From positions 1 through 64,000 of the forward strand of contig DS999231.1 in NCBI GenBank assembly GCA_000156295.1: DNA of 64,000 bases, written 5' to 3'. The DNA comes from a marine gamma proteobacterium HTCC2148. Its GTDB lineage: Bacteria; Pseudomonadota; Gammaproteobacteria; Pseudomonadales; Halieaceae. Below are positions 18,636 to 29,092 of this stretch, piece after piece. Position numbers and translations under genes: made by a program. The first letter of the stretch is position 1. Every line of letters begins with the position of its first letter. Below the pieces are notes generated by a model. That model did no database searches and had not been told where the DNA came from. It was given only the letters and a program-made list of their open reading frames with translations.

Positions 18636-20341
18636 AACTGTCAAAAGAACAATTCCCGCTTGCCGTATCTCTGCAGCCCCTGGTACTAGAGCGCTTTGCC
18701 GATCCTGCTGTTTCTTCACAGGGTGGACAGGCCATGCCCAGGGATGACCTGATTGGATACATCCGTGCCAACGATAAGCACGAACTTGACCCGCTTGAGG
18801 CCGTGCTGACACAAACCGACCTGATCGGAGACCCGGCGTTGCCGATACCGGAAGACAGCGCTGCATTGGCCTGGATTGGCTCGGCCTATAAATACTGGGA
18901 AACAAATCACCCGTTGGATGAAACTCTCGCGGCTCAGCTGCGGCGCCTCAAATCGGTACTGGCCTTAATGGCCCTGGCTGATCCTCAGTTTTACACGCCT
19001 GGGATCCATCCCCTGCATCAGGCCATGGACGCGCTACAAGAGGTGGCAGTTGGCTGGCAGGATGGGTTAGGCAGAGCAGGCGAGCCGGTGCAGAAACTTT
19101 TCGAACAGACGGTAAACGATTCCCTGGCCAGTCTTGAAGAGAACGGCGCCGGCCTGATGGCAATACTCAGCGCAGCCACCGAGTCAGCCCAGCGTCTGCA
19201 GGCTCGCCAGCAAAGGATGAGTAAACGTGCCGCTGACGTGGAACGCGGTCAGTTGCGAGCGGCTCGTGCCAGAATCAATGCGGCCCAGATGATTAACAAC
19301 GAAATTGCCCGCTTCCCAATACCTGCGGAAATCGGTAGCTTTCTCACGGGCCCCTGGTATGAAAGCGCACAGCTGGTATTGCTTAAATTTGGCGACAGAT
19401 CTGACCAATGGAAGCAGCTTGCGGAAACTACTACTGGACTAATACATTCTCTGCGGCCCGTTGAAAGTGGAAACCCTGCGCTGGAATCGGCATCTGCAAT
19501 CAGCAATGGATTAAAACAATGGCTACTCAGCCTGCAGCATGACGAGCAGGCTTGCGAGCAGGCCATCAGTATCATCGAATACACCTTTTTACGCGTGGCT
19601 CGTGGCGAAGACCTAGAGAGAACCCAGAGTAGCCCTATTCCTGTAGCCGAAAAAGCGAGGGTTTCTGGAGATCAGACTACCCATCTGGAGGACATCGCAA
19701 TCGGGCAGTGGTTTCAGGTGGACGCCCGCAAAGGCGGCACACTGCGAATACAGCTGGCCATGATGCAAGAAGACGAGCAGCGACTGCTATTTTGCAACCA
19801 GGCCGGAGCAAAGGTTCAGTCATTGGACTACACCAGCTTCGCCAAGCTATTGGAAGATAAAAAAGCGACGCGCCTGCTGTCCGACGCCAGTTTTAGCCGC
19901 GCTTTGGCGGCGGTAGTCAACATAGATACTCAGGAAGCACTGGCCCAATTGACAGGGGTCACTATTCCCGGGCAAGAGCGCGAAACAAGTGCCACCCTCT
20001 CCGAGCCGAATCTCGGGACAGAATTACCGCGCTTAAAGATTGAAAGTGAGGAGCCTACTGCACCAGACCTGCCAGACTCCGGCGTACCCGATCTGCCCAT
20101 GGGCACATGGTTGGGCTTTCACGATGTGGACCCCCCACTACTGGCAAAACTCGCACTACACGACAAAGTCCGTCGCCTCTTCATATTCGTTAATCGCAAG
20201 GGAATCGAACAACGCAGACTGCAAGAAAACGAGTATCTGGCGCTACTTCAGGACGGCGAAGTTGACATTCTGGAGACAAAAACCAATTTCCGCGAGCAGG
20301 TTGAACGTGCTCGCGAGCGCATGAAACGACACCAGACTTAG
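18590..20341 (+). CDS. DUF1631-like protein
   Basis: A 583-aa, mostly helical protein. The C-terminal segment GTWLGFHDVDPPLLAKLALHDKVRRLFIFVNRKGIEQRRL is the PilZ-like end seen in DUF1631 proteins, and IGQWFQVDARKGGTLRIQLAMM resembles their W-Q/E-L-G beta segment. Usual members are longer (about 700 aa or more), so this is a short form. The ATG at 18590 lies inside the zinc-ribbon gene; no better start exists nearby. The cellular role is unknown; some relatives occur near c-di-GMP genes. Confidence 0.6.
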   Translation: MVAALCVNHLETDPLKLSKEQFPLAVSLQPLVLERFADPAVSSQGGQAMPRDDLIGYIRANDKHELDPLEAVLTQTDLIGDPALPIPEDSAALAWIGSAYKYWETNHPLDETLAAQLRRLKSVLALMALADPQFYTPGIHPLHQAMDALQEVAVGWQDGLGRAGEPVQKLFEQTVNDSLASLEENGAGLMAILSAATESAQRLQARQQRMSKRAADVERGQLRAARARINAAQMINNEIARFPIPAEIGSFLTGPWYESAQLVLLKFGDRSDQWKQLAETTTGLIHSLRPVESGNPALESASAISNGLKQWLLSLQHDEQACEQAISIIEYTFLRVARGEDLERTQSSPIPVAEKARVSGDQTTHLEDIAIGQWFQVDARKGGTLRIQLAMMQEDEQRLLFCNQAGAKVQSLDYTSFAKLLEDKKATRLLSDASFSRALAAVVNIDTQEALAQLTGVTIPGQERETSATLSEPNLGTELPRLKIESEEPTAPDLPDSGVPDLPMGTWLGFHDVDPPLLAKLALHDKVRRLFIFVNRKGIEQRRLQENEYLALLQDGEVDILETKTNFREQVERARERMKRHQT

Positions 20342-20508
20342 GGAGAATGCTGGTGGCACTAGATAGGAAGCATTTGCGACTTCCGGCTGAAGTTGGCGTG
20401 TTTATTGAACTCGACGCGACAGTAGCTGGCGGGCCTTGCCCTGTTGCCGGCAGAGCATTCAGACATCGGCCGTTGGATTAAATTGATAGCCAAACTCGAT
20501 TAAGGGAG

Positions 20509-21771
20509 TCAGAACAGCCGATCTTCCTCTTCTTCAATCACCTCAAGAGTCAGGTCCATGCTGCTGCCAAACACCGGTGGTGGCGATAGTACCGGCTCCT
20601 GAGCCTGTTCTGGCTCCTGGCCATCGACTTCGTCCACAGGAGGCGACTCCTGAAGCGCATCAGTTTCTGCTGCCAATGGTCCGGCCGGCGGCGTGACGTC
20701 CTCGCTTTCATCGCCGGTGGCAAACTTGATCTTGAGGCGAACATTGTTCGGTGAGTCGGCATTTCGCAATGCCTCATCCTCGCTGATCAGGCCATCCATA
20801 TACAGCTCAAACAGGGCCGTATCGAAGGTTTTCATGCCCGCATTTTCAGACTTCTGCATGACTTCCTTGATGCCGTCTATCTGGCCGCGAAGGATGAGAT
20901 CCGTCACTCTGGGCGTACCCAAAAGCACCTCGATAGCGGCGCAGCGCTTGCCGTCTACGGTCGGCACCAGGCGCTGAGACACAAACGCCTGCAGGTTGAG
21001 GGACAAGTCCATCAGCAGTTGCTGCTTACGCTCCTCGGGGAAGAAGTTGATAATACGATCCAGCGCCTGGTTGGCGTTATTAGCGTGCAGCGTGGAAATG
21101 CAAAGATGCCCGGTTTCGGCGAAAGCAATGGCATGCTCCATGGTTTCCCTATCTCTAATCTCACCGATGAGAATCACATCGGGAGCCTGACGCAGCGTGT
21201 TTTTCAGCGCGTTGTGCCAGCTGCGCGTATCTACGCCCACTTCCCGTTGGTTGATAATCGATTTCTTGTGGCTGTGTACATACTCCACCGGGTCTTCGAT
21301 AGTGACGATATGACCGCTGCTATTGGCATTACGATAATCGATCAATGCCGCCAGGGAGGTCGATTTACCCGAACCGGTTGCACCTACGAACAGCACCAGG
21401 CCGCGCTTGCGCATCATGACTTCGGGTAAAATATCCGGGAGCCGCAGATCCTGCCACTTTGGGATATCAGCGACAATGTTGCGACAAACCATGGCCACTT
21501 CATTGCGCTGGAGGAAAATGTTCACTCGAAACCGCCCAAAGCCCGCGATAGAGGTGGCGAGGTTCATTTCCAACTCTTTCTCAAACTCCGCCTGCTGGGT
21601 AGTATCCATGACTTCGTAAGCGATTTCCTTTATTTCACCCGGGCGCAGGATGTCACTATCGATGGGGCGCAATTCGCCATTAAATTTGGCACAGGGCGGT
21701 GCTCCCGTGCTGAGATAGAGGTCAGATCCTTCCTCGGTTGCCAGGTGTTTGAGCCATTCAGTGATTCTCAA
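20509..21771 (-). CDS. pilU: Type IV pilus retraction ATPase PilU
   Basis: A 420-aa hexameric ATPase that works with PilT in pilus retraction. Walker A is GATGSGKSTSLAALID; the Asp box and Walker B region is APDVILIGEIRDRETM; the His box is STLHANNANQALDRIINFFPEERK. The segment RSWHNALKNTLRQAPD is PilU-like. TTG at 21771 is chosen because AAGGGG lies 8 nt upstream and the distance to GSDLY then matches PilU exactly; the ATG at 21798 has no site. About 75 extra C-terminal residues, acidic and proline-rich, extend past the family end. Confidence 0.88.
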   Translation of the reverse strand: MRITEWLKHLATEEGSDLYLSTGAPPCAKFNGELRPIDSDILRPGEIKEIAYEVMDTTQQAEFEKELEMNLATSIAGFGRFRVNIFLQRNEVAMVCRNIVADIPKWQDLRLPDILPEVMMRKRGLVLFVGATGSGKSTSLAALIDYRNANSSGHIVTIEDPVEYVHSHKKSIINQREVGVDTRSWHNALKNTLRQAPDVILIGEIRDRETMEHAIAFAETGHLCISTLHANNANQALDRIINFFPEERKQQLLMDLSLNLQAFVSQRLVPTVDGKRCAAIEVLLGTPRVTDLILRGQIDGIKEVMQKSENAGMKTFDTALFELYMDGLISEDEALRNADSPNNVRLKIKFATGDESEDVTPPAGPLAAETDALQESPPVDEVDGQEPEQAQEPVLSPPPVFGSSMDLTLEVIEEEEDRLF

Positions 21772-21943
21772 CGCATTTTCCCCTTGTAGTCCTATCATCC
21801 ATGAGCGGGCCGCCTAAACAGAGCAACTGCGCTACCCCAATACTCTAGCAGCTTGCGAATCACTCTCCTATAGCCGAGGTTAGACATTAGTCAATATGGC
21901 ACTTACTATCCGACCGTATGGTCGATGGAAATGGAGAGTTGCG

Positions 21944-23020
21944 GTGAAAGAGGAACGCCCCACGCCCCTGGTTGAAGATCTGGACGGCACCCGCACGAAG
22001 CTGGAAGGCTGGTTTAGCGAGCGCCGTGACACTGCGATTACCATCACCGGCCTGGACATCCCCGAGGGCACGGGCATGTCAAACGTCACTTTACTTTTTG
22101 ATATTCACTGGCAGCAGGATGGGCGAAACCATTCACAATCTTGCGTCGCCAGGCTGCAGCCTGAAATCGAGCGGCCTGTATTTCCCAGTTATGACCTTAT
22201 CGAGCAATACCACGTAATGGAGGCAGTAGGTCGCCACAGTGACATTCCAGTGCCCACCCTGCTCGGCCTTGAGGCCGACCCTGGGTTGCTTGGGGTTCAG
22301 TTTTACATCATGGAGTACACAGCCGGGCGAATTCCATCCGATATGCCTCCTTACAATATGGATGGCTGGATGATGCACGAGACCAGCGAAGCGCAGCGCG
22401 AGGTCATGTGGCGCTCAGCAGTGGATGTGATGTCCCGCTACCACAAGCTGGACCACAAAGTACTGGGATACGAAGCGATCGCTGAGGGCGACACACCACT
22501 GCAGCAGCAACTGGCGTATTGGCAGGAATATCACGATTGGGCAATGGAAGGCACGCACCACAAAATAGGCGCAGCGGCGCTCCACTGGCTACAGGCCAAC
22601 AAACCGGAAAACGAACCCACCGTATTGTGCTGGGGGGACTCTCGGATCGGTAACATCATTTTCAGTGAGAACCTCGAAAATGTGGCCGCAGTGCTGGATT
22701 GGGAGATGGCGGTTATGGGTAATCCCGTGCAGGACATCGCCTGGTTCAACTTTATCGATTCCGCCTTTGCCGAGGGCCTGGGCGCGCCCAGATTACCGGG
22801 GCTGCCCTCCTACGAGGACACTGTTGCCCAGTGGCAACAGGCCTCGGGACATTCAGCCCGTGACTATGATTATTACGTGGTATTCGCCGCGATGCGCTAC
22901 GGCCTGATTCTGTCCCGAATCATGCTCGCCACCGACCAGGCAGATCAAGTACAGGAAAACTTCGCCAGCTTATTGCTAAAGAAACACCTACAGCGCGTGG
23001 GAGCGCTGTCATCAATGTAA
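21944..23020 (+). CDS. Aminoglycoside phosphotransferase-fold kinase (acyl-CoA metabolism type)
   Basis: A 358-aa APH/choline kinase-like protein. The catalytic loop is LCWGDSRIGNIIF (the usual HGD is WGD) and the metal loop is VLDWEMAVMGNP. Proteins of this subgroup are usually found with acyl-CoA dehydrogenases and may phosphorylate hydroxyacyl-CoA; they are not antibiotic-resistance enzymes. GTG at 21944 has GGAGAG upstream and gives the expected N-terminus; an ATG at 21896 is the alternative. It overlaps the 3' end of lon by 9 nt, tail to tail. Confidence 0.78.
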   Translation: MKEERPTPLVEDLDGTRTKLEGWFSERRDTAITITGLDIPEGTGMSNVTLLFDIHWQQDGRNHSQSCVARLQPEIERPVFPSYDLIEQYHVMEAVGRHSDIPVPTLLGLEADPGLLGVQFYIMEYTAGRIPSDMPPYNMDGWMMHETSEAQREVMWRSAVDVMSRYHKLDHKVLGYEAIAEGDTPLQQQLAYWQEYHDWAMEGTHHKIGAAALHWLQANKPENEPTVLCWGDSRIGNIIFSENLENVAAVLDWEMAVMGNPVQDIAWFNFIDSAFAEGLGAPRLPGLPSYEDTVAQWQQASGHSARDYDYYVVFAAMRYGLILSRIMLATDQADQVQENFASLLLKKHLQRVGALSSM

Positions 23021-25438
23021 GGACTTATCTAACCTGTGCTCGTGAAACACATATTCGAACACCTCGCGATAGTTACGGGCAAAATGTACATTAATGCCAT
23101 CACGCAAGTACTCGGGTAATTCTTCAAAGTCCTTCCGATTGGCATGGGGCAGAATCAGCTCCATGATTTTGCTGCGGCGAGCAGCGATCACCTTTTCGCG
23201 AATACCCCCCACCGGCAACACCTGACCCGTCAGAGTCAGCTCACCGGTCATCGCCAGCGGTCGCTTGATGCGTTCCTTGCGCGCCAGCGATACCAATGCA
23301 GTGGCCATGGTAATGCCCGCGCTGGGGCCGTCTTTTGGTGTCGCCCCTTCCGGCACGTGCAAATGCACCATACTCATATCAAAGAAGTCCCGATCGCAGC
23401 CGTAATCCTTGAGATGTCCGATCACGTAACTGTAGGCAATTTCCGCAGATTCACGCATCACCTCTCCCAGGCGACCGGTGAGTTTGAAGCCCCGGTTAAG
23501 GGTATGAATTTGTGAGGACTCAATGGCAAGGGTTGCGCCACCCATGGAAGTCCACGCCAAACCCGTTGCAACACCAAGACCGCGCAGGGGTTTATCCGGA
23601 CTGAACGGGGGCCTGCCCAGTAAATCATCAACATCCTTCTTGGCCACCCGCATTTTTTTGCTATCCGTATCCAGCATCCGCACAATTGATTTACGCATAA
23701 TGCGGGCAATCTGCTTCTCCAATGAGCGCACGCCGGCCTCACGGCAATAGGAATCGATAACGTACTTCAGGCCCGCATCGTTAACCTTGAGCTGATCCTC
23801 GCTCAGACCATGGCGTTGCAACTGCTTGGGCCACAGATGCTTGCGGGCAATGGACAACTTCTCTTCTGCCACGTAACCCGACAGCCGGGTGATTTCCATT
23901 CGATCCAGCAGCGGACCGGGAATAGTGTCCAGCTGGTTAGCCGTGCAAATAAACAAGACTTTGGAAAGGTCTACTCGCAGGTCCAGGTAATGATCCAGAA
24001 ACTCACTGTTTTGCTCCGGATCCAAAACTTCCAGCAAAGCCGAAGCCGGGTCGCCCTGGAAAGACGCGCCAATTTTGTCAATTTCGTCCAGCATGATCAC
24101 AGGATTGGCAACCTGTACTTCTTTCAGGGCCTGGACAAACTTACCCGGCATTGCGCCAATATAGGTGCGGCGATGCCCTTTAATCTCAGCTTCGTCGCGC
24201 ATGCCACCGAGGCTGAAACGATAAAACTCGCGGCCCAGCGCATCAGCAACTGAGCGTCCTATGCTGGTTTTACCCACCCCCGGCGGGCCGACTAAAAGCA
24301 GGATCGAACCAGCTATCTCGCCCTTGAAAGAGCCCACAGCAAGAAATTCCAGAATGCGTTCCTTAACGTCGTCAAGGCCCTCATGATGTGCGTTAAGTAC
24401 AGTGCGGGCATTTTTCAGCTCCAGGTTGTCCTCAGAGTGCACTCCCCAGGGTACCGATGTTGCCCAGTCCAGATAATTACGGGTTACCCCATACTCCGGC
24501 GACCCCGTTTCCAACACCGAAAGTTTGTTCATCTCTTCCTGAATACGTTTAGCCACCGCGGGCGGCAGTTCCATGCCAGCGATACGCTGTTCAAACATCT
24601 CCGAATCCGACGTGCGATCATCTTTAGAAATGCCCAGCTCTTTTTCAATGATTTTCAGCTGCTCGCGCAGGAAGAATTCCCGCTGCTGATCAGACACCTT
24701 CTCGTTTACCTGGCTGGTAATCTGTCCCTGAAGTTCTGCCACCTCTCGCTCTTTGCGCAGCAGGGTGAGTACTTTTTCTATTCGTGAAACCAAAGGCAAG
24801 GTGTCGAGTATTTCCTGCAATTGCTCACCAGAGGCGGTGGTCAGCGCAGCAGAAAAATCAGCCAACAAGCTCGGTTGGGTAGGGCTAAAATTGGCCAGGT
24901 ACTGTTTGAGCTCCTCACTGTAAAGCGGGTTCAGGGGCAGTAACTCCTTGATCTCCTTGATCAACGCCATGGCGTAGGCCTTGATCTCATCGGACTCTTT
25001 GTCGCCCTGACTGCGCGGGTACTCGACCTGAGCCAGGTAGGGAGGTTTGTCACTTAACCAGCGCACAATCCGAAAACGTCGAACACCCTGGGCCAGAAAC
25101 TGTCCTTCCTGGTCAGTGGCGACCGGCGGCTTGTGCAGGCGCACCACACAACCTATCTCCGGAAACTGGCGAGGATCAATTTCGCTGCCGCTCTCCTTCT
25201 GGGGGACATAAGACAAGCCAATCAGCCCGCTCCCGGACTCGCCCACACCTTTGAGTGTCTCTGCCCATTCCTGGGGGTTGATCGCCACCGGCTGAACCTG
25301 GCCCGGAAAAAAGGGCCGATTGGGTATAGGCATCAGATGGAGTGTGTCGGGCAGCACATCATCGGCTACCGCGGGCGGGCGAGTGCCCTCCTCTGGCGCC
25401 ATTACTTCCGCCTCTACCACATCGTCTTGTTGGTCCAT
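23012..25438 (-). CDS. lon: ATP-dependent protease Lon
   Basis: An 808-aa cytoplasmic protease: N-terminal substrate domain (LHLMPIPNRPFFPGQVQPV), central coiled coil, AAA+ module with Walker A GPPGVGKTSIGRSVADALG and Walker B VIMLDEIDKIG, and the protease domain with catalytic Ser in PKDGPSAGITMATA and Lys in IREKVIAARRSKI. The opening matches the second Lon type found in pseudomonads and marine gammaproteobacteria more than E. coli Lon. A heat-shock promoter lies 35-62 nt upstream. Confidence 0.97.
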   Translation of the reverse strand: MDQQDDVVEAEVMAPEEGTRPPAVADDVLPDTLHLMPIPNRPFFPGQVQPVAINPQEWAETLKGVGESGSGLIGLSYVPQKESGSEIDPRQFPEIGCVVRLHKPPVATDQEGQFLAQGVRRFRIVRWLSDKPPYLAQVEYPRSQGDKESDEIKAYAMALIKEIKELLPLNPLYSEELKQYLANFSPTQPSLLADFSAALTTASGEQLQEILDTLPLVSRIEKVLTLLRKEREVAELQGQITSQVNEKVSDQQREFFLREQLKIIEKELGISKDDRTSDSEMFEQRIAGMELPPAVAKRIQEEMNKLSVLETGSPEYGVTRNYLDWATSVPWGVHSEDNLELKNARTVLNAHHEGLDDVKERILEFLAVGSFKGEIAGSILLLVGPPGVGKTSIGRSVADALGREFYRFSLGGMRDEAEIKGHRRTYIGAMPGKFVQALKEVQVANPVIMLDEIDKIGASFQGDPASALLEVLDPEQNSEFLDHYLDLRVDLSKVLFICTANQLDTIPGPLLDRMEITRLSGYVAEEKLSIARKHLWPKQLQRHGLSEDQLKVNDAGLKYVIDSYCREAGVRSLEKQIARIMRKSIVRMLDTDSKKMRVAKKDVDDLLGRPPFSPDKPLRGLGVATGLAWTSMGGATLAIESSQIHTLNRGFKLTGRLGEVMRESAEIAYSYVIGHLKDYGCDRDFFDMSMVHLHVPEGATPKDGPSAGITMATALVSLARKERIKRPLAMTGELTLTGQVLPVGGIREKVIAARRSKIMELILPHANRKDFEELPEYLRDGINVHFARNYREVFEYVFHEHRLDKSLH

Positions 25439-25472
25439 GCCGTGCCCTTCATTTGCGCTGCCAATGGTCCTT

Positions 25473-25500
25473 ATATGCGGTCGCGGAAGAGATTTTCAAG
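25473..25500 (-). promoter_or_regulatory. Sigma-32 (heat-shock) promoter of lon
   Basis: On the minus strand CTTGAAA (25500-25494), a 13-nt spacer, and CCGCATAT (25480-25473). The sigma-32 consensus is CTTGAAA, 13-15 nt, CCCCATNT; there is one mismatch. It is followed by the lon start at 25438. Confidence 0.75.
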
Positions 25501-25639
25501 CGCAGTGTCACTGCGCCCGGGGCTTGGGAGTATGTCAGCTAGCCAGGGTAACCCCAGGTTATAGACCACGGGAGAGAGGGACCATGTAGAGCCAAGGCGC
25601 CTTGAACAAGAGGCTGCCTGAAGCCGGCTAGAGAAGGGG

Positions 25640-25984
25640 TTATTCTTCCGTGGTTTGCTGTGGCGGGATGCCTGCGAATGGGAAACTGGCCACGTTGCCG
25701 CTGTCAGCAGGCTTGGTCTCAGAAATTTTCACCGCACCCTCCTTGTCCACTTCGTCAATGCGAATAATGGCCTGCAAGGGAATATAACTGCGGGTAACGC
25801 CGCTAAATTCATTCTTTAGCTTTTCTTCGCTGGGATCGACCAGAATCTGGGAGCGTTCACCGAAGACAAACTCCTCCACTTCGATAAAGCCCCACATATC
25901 GCTCTGATAAATCTGTCGGGCAAACACCTCAAAGACCTGGTTGCCGTTCTGGAAAATCACTTTATAAACGGGTTGAGCTGGCAT
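25640..25984 (-). CDS. DUF1820 family protein
   Basis: A 114-aa protein beginning MPAQPVYKVIFQNGNQVFEVFARQIYQS, then WGFIEVEEFVFGERSQILVDPSEEKLK, the conserved core of this pseudomonad-type family of unknown function. The ATG at 25984 has GAGG upstream; the longer frame to 26029 lacks a site. It is divergent from miaB, a neighbourhood also known in Pseudomonas. Confidence 0.85.
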   Translation of the reverse strand: MPAQPVYKVIFQNGNQVFEVFARQIYQSDMWGFIEVEEFVFGERSQILVDPSEEKLKNEFSGVTRSYIPLQAIIRIDEVDKEGAVKISETKPADSGNVASFPFAGIPPQQTTEE

Positions 25985-26185
25985 GTTTTCCTCGTGCGAT
26001 GGCGGATTAATCGTGCCCTGAGCAGCCACTGGATTTCAGGGGGCGGCAATATTACCACCATCAGCGGGAATTGCCAGCCCGAAAGCCGCGCCAGCTCTAG
26101 GTTTCGCGAGATCAACTCTGTATAATCCGCTGCCCTTTCGATGATGAAAGCGCCCGCGGCCTAAATCCGCAGGCCTAGAGGCACA

Positions 26186-27517
26186 GTGAGCAAGAAACTT
26201 TATATCAAAACCCATGGCTGCCAGATGAACGAATACGACTCCGCTCGTATGCGTGATTTGCTGGAGGACAGCCACGATCTGGTGCCCACCGAGAACCCCG
26301 AAGAAGCCGATGTGCTTTTGCTAAACACCTGTTCTATAAGGGAAAAAGCCCAGGAAAAGGTATTTCATCAGCTAGGGCGCTGGAAGCACCTGAAGCAAAA
26401 GAACCCGGACCTGATCATCGGCGTGGGTGGCTGCGTAGCCAGTCAGGAAGGGGAAGCTATCGGCAAGCGCGCCCCCTACGTGGACCTGGTGTTTGGCCCC
26501 CAGACGCTGCATCGCTTGCCTGAGATGATGGAACAGCGAGGTCCGGGTGGCACCTTGATTGTGGACGTCAGCTTCCCTGAAATAGAAAAATTCGACCGCC
26601 TTCCCGAGCCAAAGGTAGACGGCCCGACCGCATTCGTCTCCATCATGGAAGGCTGCTCCAAGTACTGCACCTTCTGCGTGGTGCCCTATACGCGCGGCGA
26701 AGAGGTGTCCCGCCCCCTGGACGATGTTATCGCTGAAATTGCTCATCTGGCGGGCAAAGGGGTGAAAGAAGTTAACCTACTGGGCCAAAACGTTAATGCC
26801 TATCGCGGCGACAGTCACGACTGCGAGATCGTCGATTTTGCTGAATTGCTGCACTATGTGGCAAAGATTCCCGGTATTGAGCGTATCCGCTACACCACCT
26901 CTCACCCGGTGGAATTTTCTGATGCGCTCATTAACGCCTATGCTGATATTCCGCAGCTGGTGAGCCACCTGCACCTGCCGGTTCAGAGTGGATCAGACAA
27001 GATACTGGCAGCCATGAAGCGCGGGCATACGGCCCTCGAATACAAGTCAAAAATCCGTCATCTGCGAAAAATTCGCCCGGATATCAGTATTTCCTCTGAC
27101 TTTATTATTGGCTTTCCCGGTGAAACGGAGAAGGATTTTGCCGATACCATGAAGCTGATCGAAGACATTGGCTTCGACGTCTCCTTCAGCTTTATCTACA
27201 GCGCCCGCCCGGGCACACCCGCCTCAGATCTACCCGATGCCACCAGTGAAGACACCAAGAAACAACGGCTGCAAATTTTACAGGCACGGATTAACCAGAA
27301 CGCCCAGGAAATCAGTCGGCGAATGGTGGGGAGTACTCAAACGATTCTAGTCACCGGTGTCTCCAGAAAAGACCCGGGGCAGCTGCAGGGTCGCACCGAA
27401 AATAACCGGGCAGTGAATTTTTCCTGCACTGATCACGAGCTGATTGGTGAATTTATCCAGGTAGAAATCATCGAAGCCCTGCCAAACTCTTTACGCGGCG
27501 TATTAGAGGCCGGTTGA
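26186..27517 (+). CDS. miaB: tRNA-2-methylthio-N6-dimethylallyladenosine synthase
   Basis: A 443-aa radical SAM methylthiotransferase acting on tRNA position A37. The N-terminal domain has its three auxiliary-cluster cysteines ([33 protein letters not shown]). The radical SAM cluster is [19 protein letters not shown]-terminal TRAM domain follows. GTG start at 26186 with AGAGG close by. First gene of the conserved miaB-phoH-ybeY-corC-lnt block. Confidence 0.97.
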   Translation: MSKKLYIKTHGCQMNEYDSARMRDLLEDSHDLVPTENPEEADVLLLNTCSIREKAQEKVFHQLGRWKHLKQKNPDLIIGVGGCVASQEGEAIGKRAPYVDLVFGPQTLHRLPEMMEQRGPGGTLIVDVSFPEIEKFDRLPEPKVDGPTAFVSIMEGCSKYCTFCVVPYTRGEEVSRPLDDVIAEIAHLAGKGVKEVNLLGQNVNAYRGDSHDCEIVDFAELLHYVAKIPGIERIRYTTSHPVEFSDALINAYADIPQLVSHLHLPVQSGSDKILAAMKRGHTALEYKSKIRHLRKIRPDISISSDFIIGFPGETEKDFADTMKLIEDIGFDVSFSFIYSARPGTPASDLPDATSEDTKKQRLQILQARINQNAQEISRRMVGSTQTILVTGVSRKDPGQLQGRTENNRAVNFSCTDHELIGEFIQVEIIEALPNSLRGVLEAG

Positions 27518-27536
27518 CGGCTGCTAATTCGCGTAT

Positions 27537-28616
27537 ATGCTTCCTACTCATGACTCAGCCCAAGGTGGGCCAAAGACTAATTTGAATATCGAACCCGATT
27601 CGTCGACGGCTCCCCAGCCCGCGACGCAACACAATCTCACTCTTGAGCCCAATGACGGCCGTCATCTGGCCATGCTCTGCGGCCAGTTAGATGGTCATTT
27701 GCGCCAAATTGAACAGCGCCTGGGCATCCAGATTAGCAACCGCGGCAACCAGTTTTCATTAAGTGGGCCGGCGGTCAATTTGGCCTCGGCGGCACAGTTA
27801 CTGATCCACCTCTATGCCGAGATTTGTCAGGGCGTAGATTTGAGCCCGGAATCACTGCACTTGCAATTGCAGCAGGCCGGAATGGAAAACCTGGTAGATG
27901 CCGCGCAGTCTGACGAGGCCGTAGAAGCGATTCAGGTCATTCGCACCAAACGCACCTCGATCAAACCGCGCGGGAAAAATCAGCAAGGTTATGTGCGCAT
28001 CATCAAGCACAGCGACATTAACTTTGGCATTGGCCCTGCAGGAACTGGTAAGACATACCTGGCAGTAGCCTGCGCCGTAGAGGCTTTGCTGGAAGAGCGA
28101 GTTCGACGTATTTTACTGGTTCGCCCCGCCGTCGAGGCCGGTGAAAAACTGGGCTTTCTCCCGGGTGACCTGAGCCAGAAAATCGACCCCTACTTGCGTC
28201 CACTCTATGACGCTCTTTATGAAATGCTGGGCTTTGAAACCGTCAACAAGTATATCGAGCGCAACATTATCGAAGTCGCGCCACTGGCATTTATGCGTGG
28301 CCGAACCCTGAATAACGCGTTCATTATTCTTGATGAAGCTCAGAACACAACCCGGGAACAAATGAAAATGTTCCTCACGCGCATCGGCTTTGGCTCAACC
28401 GCCGTGATCACCGGCGACGCCACCCAGGTTGACCTGCCCAGAGGCGCTCATTCGGGCCTGACTCACGCCAGTAACATTCTCGATGGCGTGGACGGTATTG
28501 GCTTTACCTACTTTGCCAACAAGGACGTGGTACGCCACCCTCTGGTGCAGCGAATCGTGCAGGCCTACGATGCTCACGAAGAGCGCGCGACGCCGCTGGA
28601 CAAGAGTATTCAGTGA
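27537..28616 (+). CDS. ybeZ: PhoH family ATPase (YbeZ)
   Basis: A 359-aa PhoH-like NTPase: N-terminal KH-like region, Walker [17 protein letters not shown] near residue 163, Walker [12 protein letters not shown], and GDATQVDLP. It is thought to act with the RNase YbeY encoded next, whose start overlaps its end by 4 nt. The roughly 30 N-terminal residues are unconserved and low-complexity. Confidence 0.93.
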   Translation: MLPTHDSAQGGPKTNLNIEPDSSTAPQPATQHNLTLEPNDGRHLAMLCGQLDGHLRQIEQRLGIQISNRGNQFSLSGPAVNLASAAQLLIHLYAEICQGVDLSPESLHLQLQQAGMENLVDAAQSDEAVEAIQVIRTKRTSIKPRGKNQQGYVRIIKHSDINFGIGPAGTGKTYLAVACAVEALLEERVRRILLVRPAVEAGEKLGFLPGDLSQKIDPYLRPLYDALYEMLGFETVNKYIERNIIEVAPLAFMRGRTLNNAFIILDEAQNTTREQMKMFLTRIGFGSTAVITGDATQVDLPRGAHSGLTHASNILDGVDGIGFTYFANKDVVRHPLVQRIVQAYDAHEERATPLDKSIQ

Positions 28617-29092
28617 ACCTTCAAGTTGACATTCAAAACGCCAGTGGCGAATCCGCACCCGACGAGGAAGACATACGAGGCTGGATTAGCACCGTCCTGT
28701 CCGGCCGCCGCAGTGCAGATACAGAAATCAGTGTCCGCCTCGTGGATATTGAGGAAATGACCAAACTCAACCAGGGCTATCGAGACAAATCTGGCCCTAC
28801 CAACGTTTTGTCCTTTCCTTCAGACCTTCCGCCGGAGCTGGATCTACCGCTACTGGGAGACATTGTCATCTGTGCGCCCGTGGTGTGCGATGAAGCAAAG
28901 TCTCAACAAAAAATCCTGCAGGCTCACTGGGCCCATATGACCGTACATGGCACCCTGCACCTGCTCGGTTACGACCATATCGAGGAGGACGAGGCATTAG
29001 CCATGGAGGCACTTGAAACTGAAATTCTCACCTCGCTCAACTATCCCTGCCCCTACCAGGGCGAGCAATCCAAGGAGCATGCGGACGCATGA
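28613..29092 (+). CDS. ybeY: Endoribonuclease YbeY
   Basis: A 159-aa metalloprotein needed for 16S rRNA 3'-end maturation and ribosome quality control. The zinc motif is intact: [13 protein letters not shown] (H-x3-H-x5-H). It also has the expected NVLSFPSD segment. The start overlaps the phoH-like stop (ATGA type) and its stop overlaps the next start, showing tight translational coupling. Confidence 0.96.
   Translation: MNLQVDIQNASGESAPDEEDIRGWISTVLSGRRSADTEISVRLVDIEEMTKLNQGYRDKSGPTNVLSFPSDLPPELDLPLLGDIVICAPVVCDEAKSQQKILQAHWAHMTVHGTLHLLGYDHIEEDEALAMEALETEILTSLNYPCPYQGEQSKEHADA

Noticed and set aside
20342-20508. Possible RNA gene in the gap between the DUF1631-like gene and pilU
   Set aside because: Only a weak AATGCT/AGCATT pairing; no tRNA arms, no terminator and no conserved element recognised.
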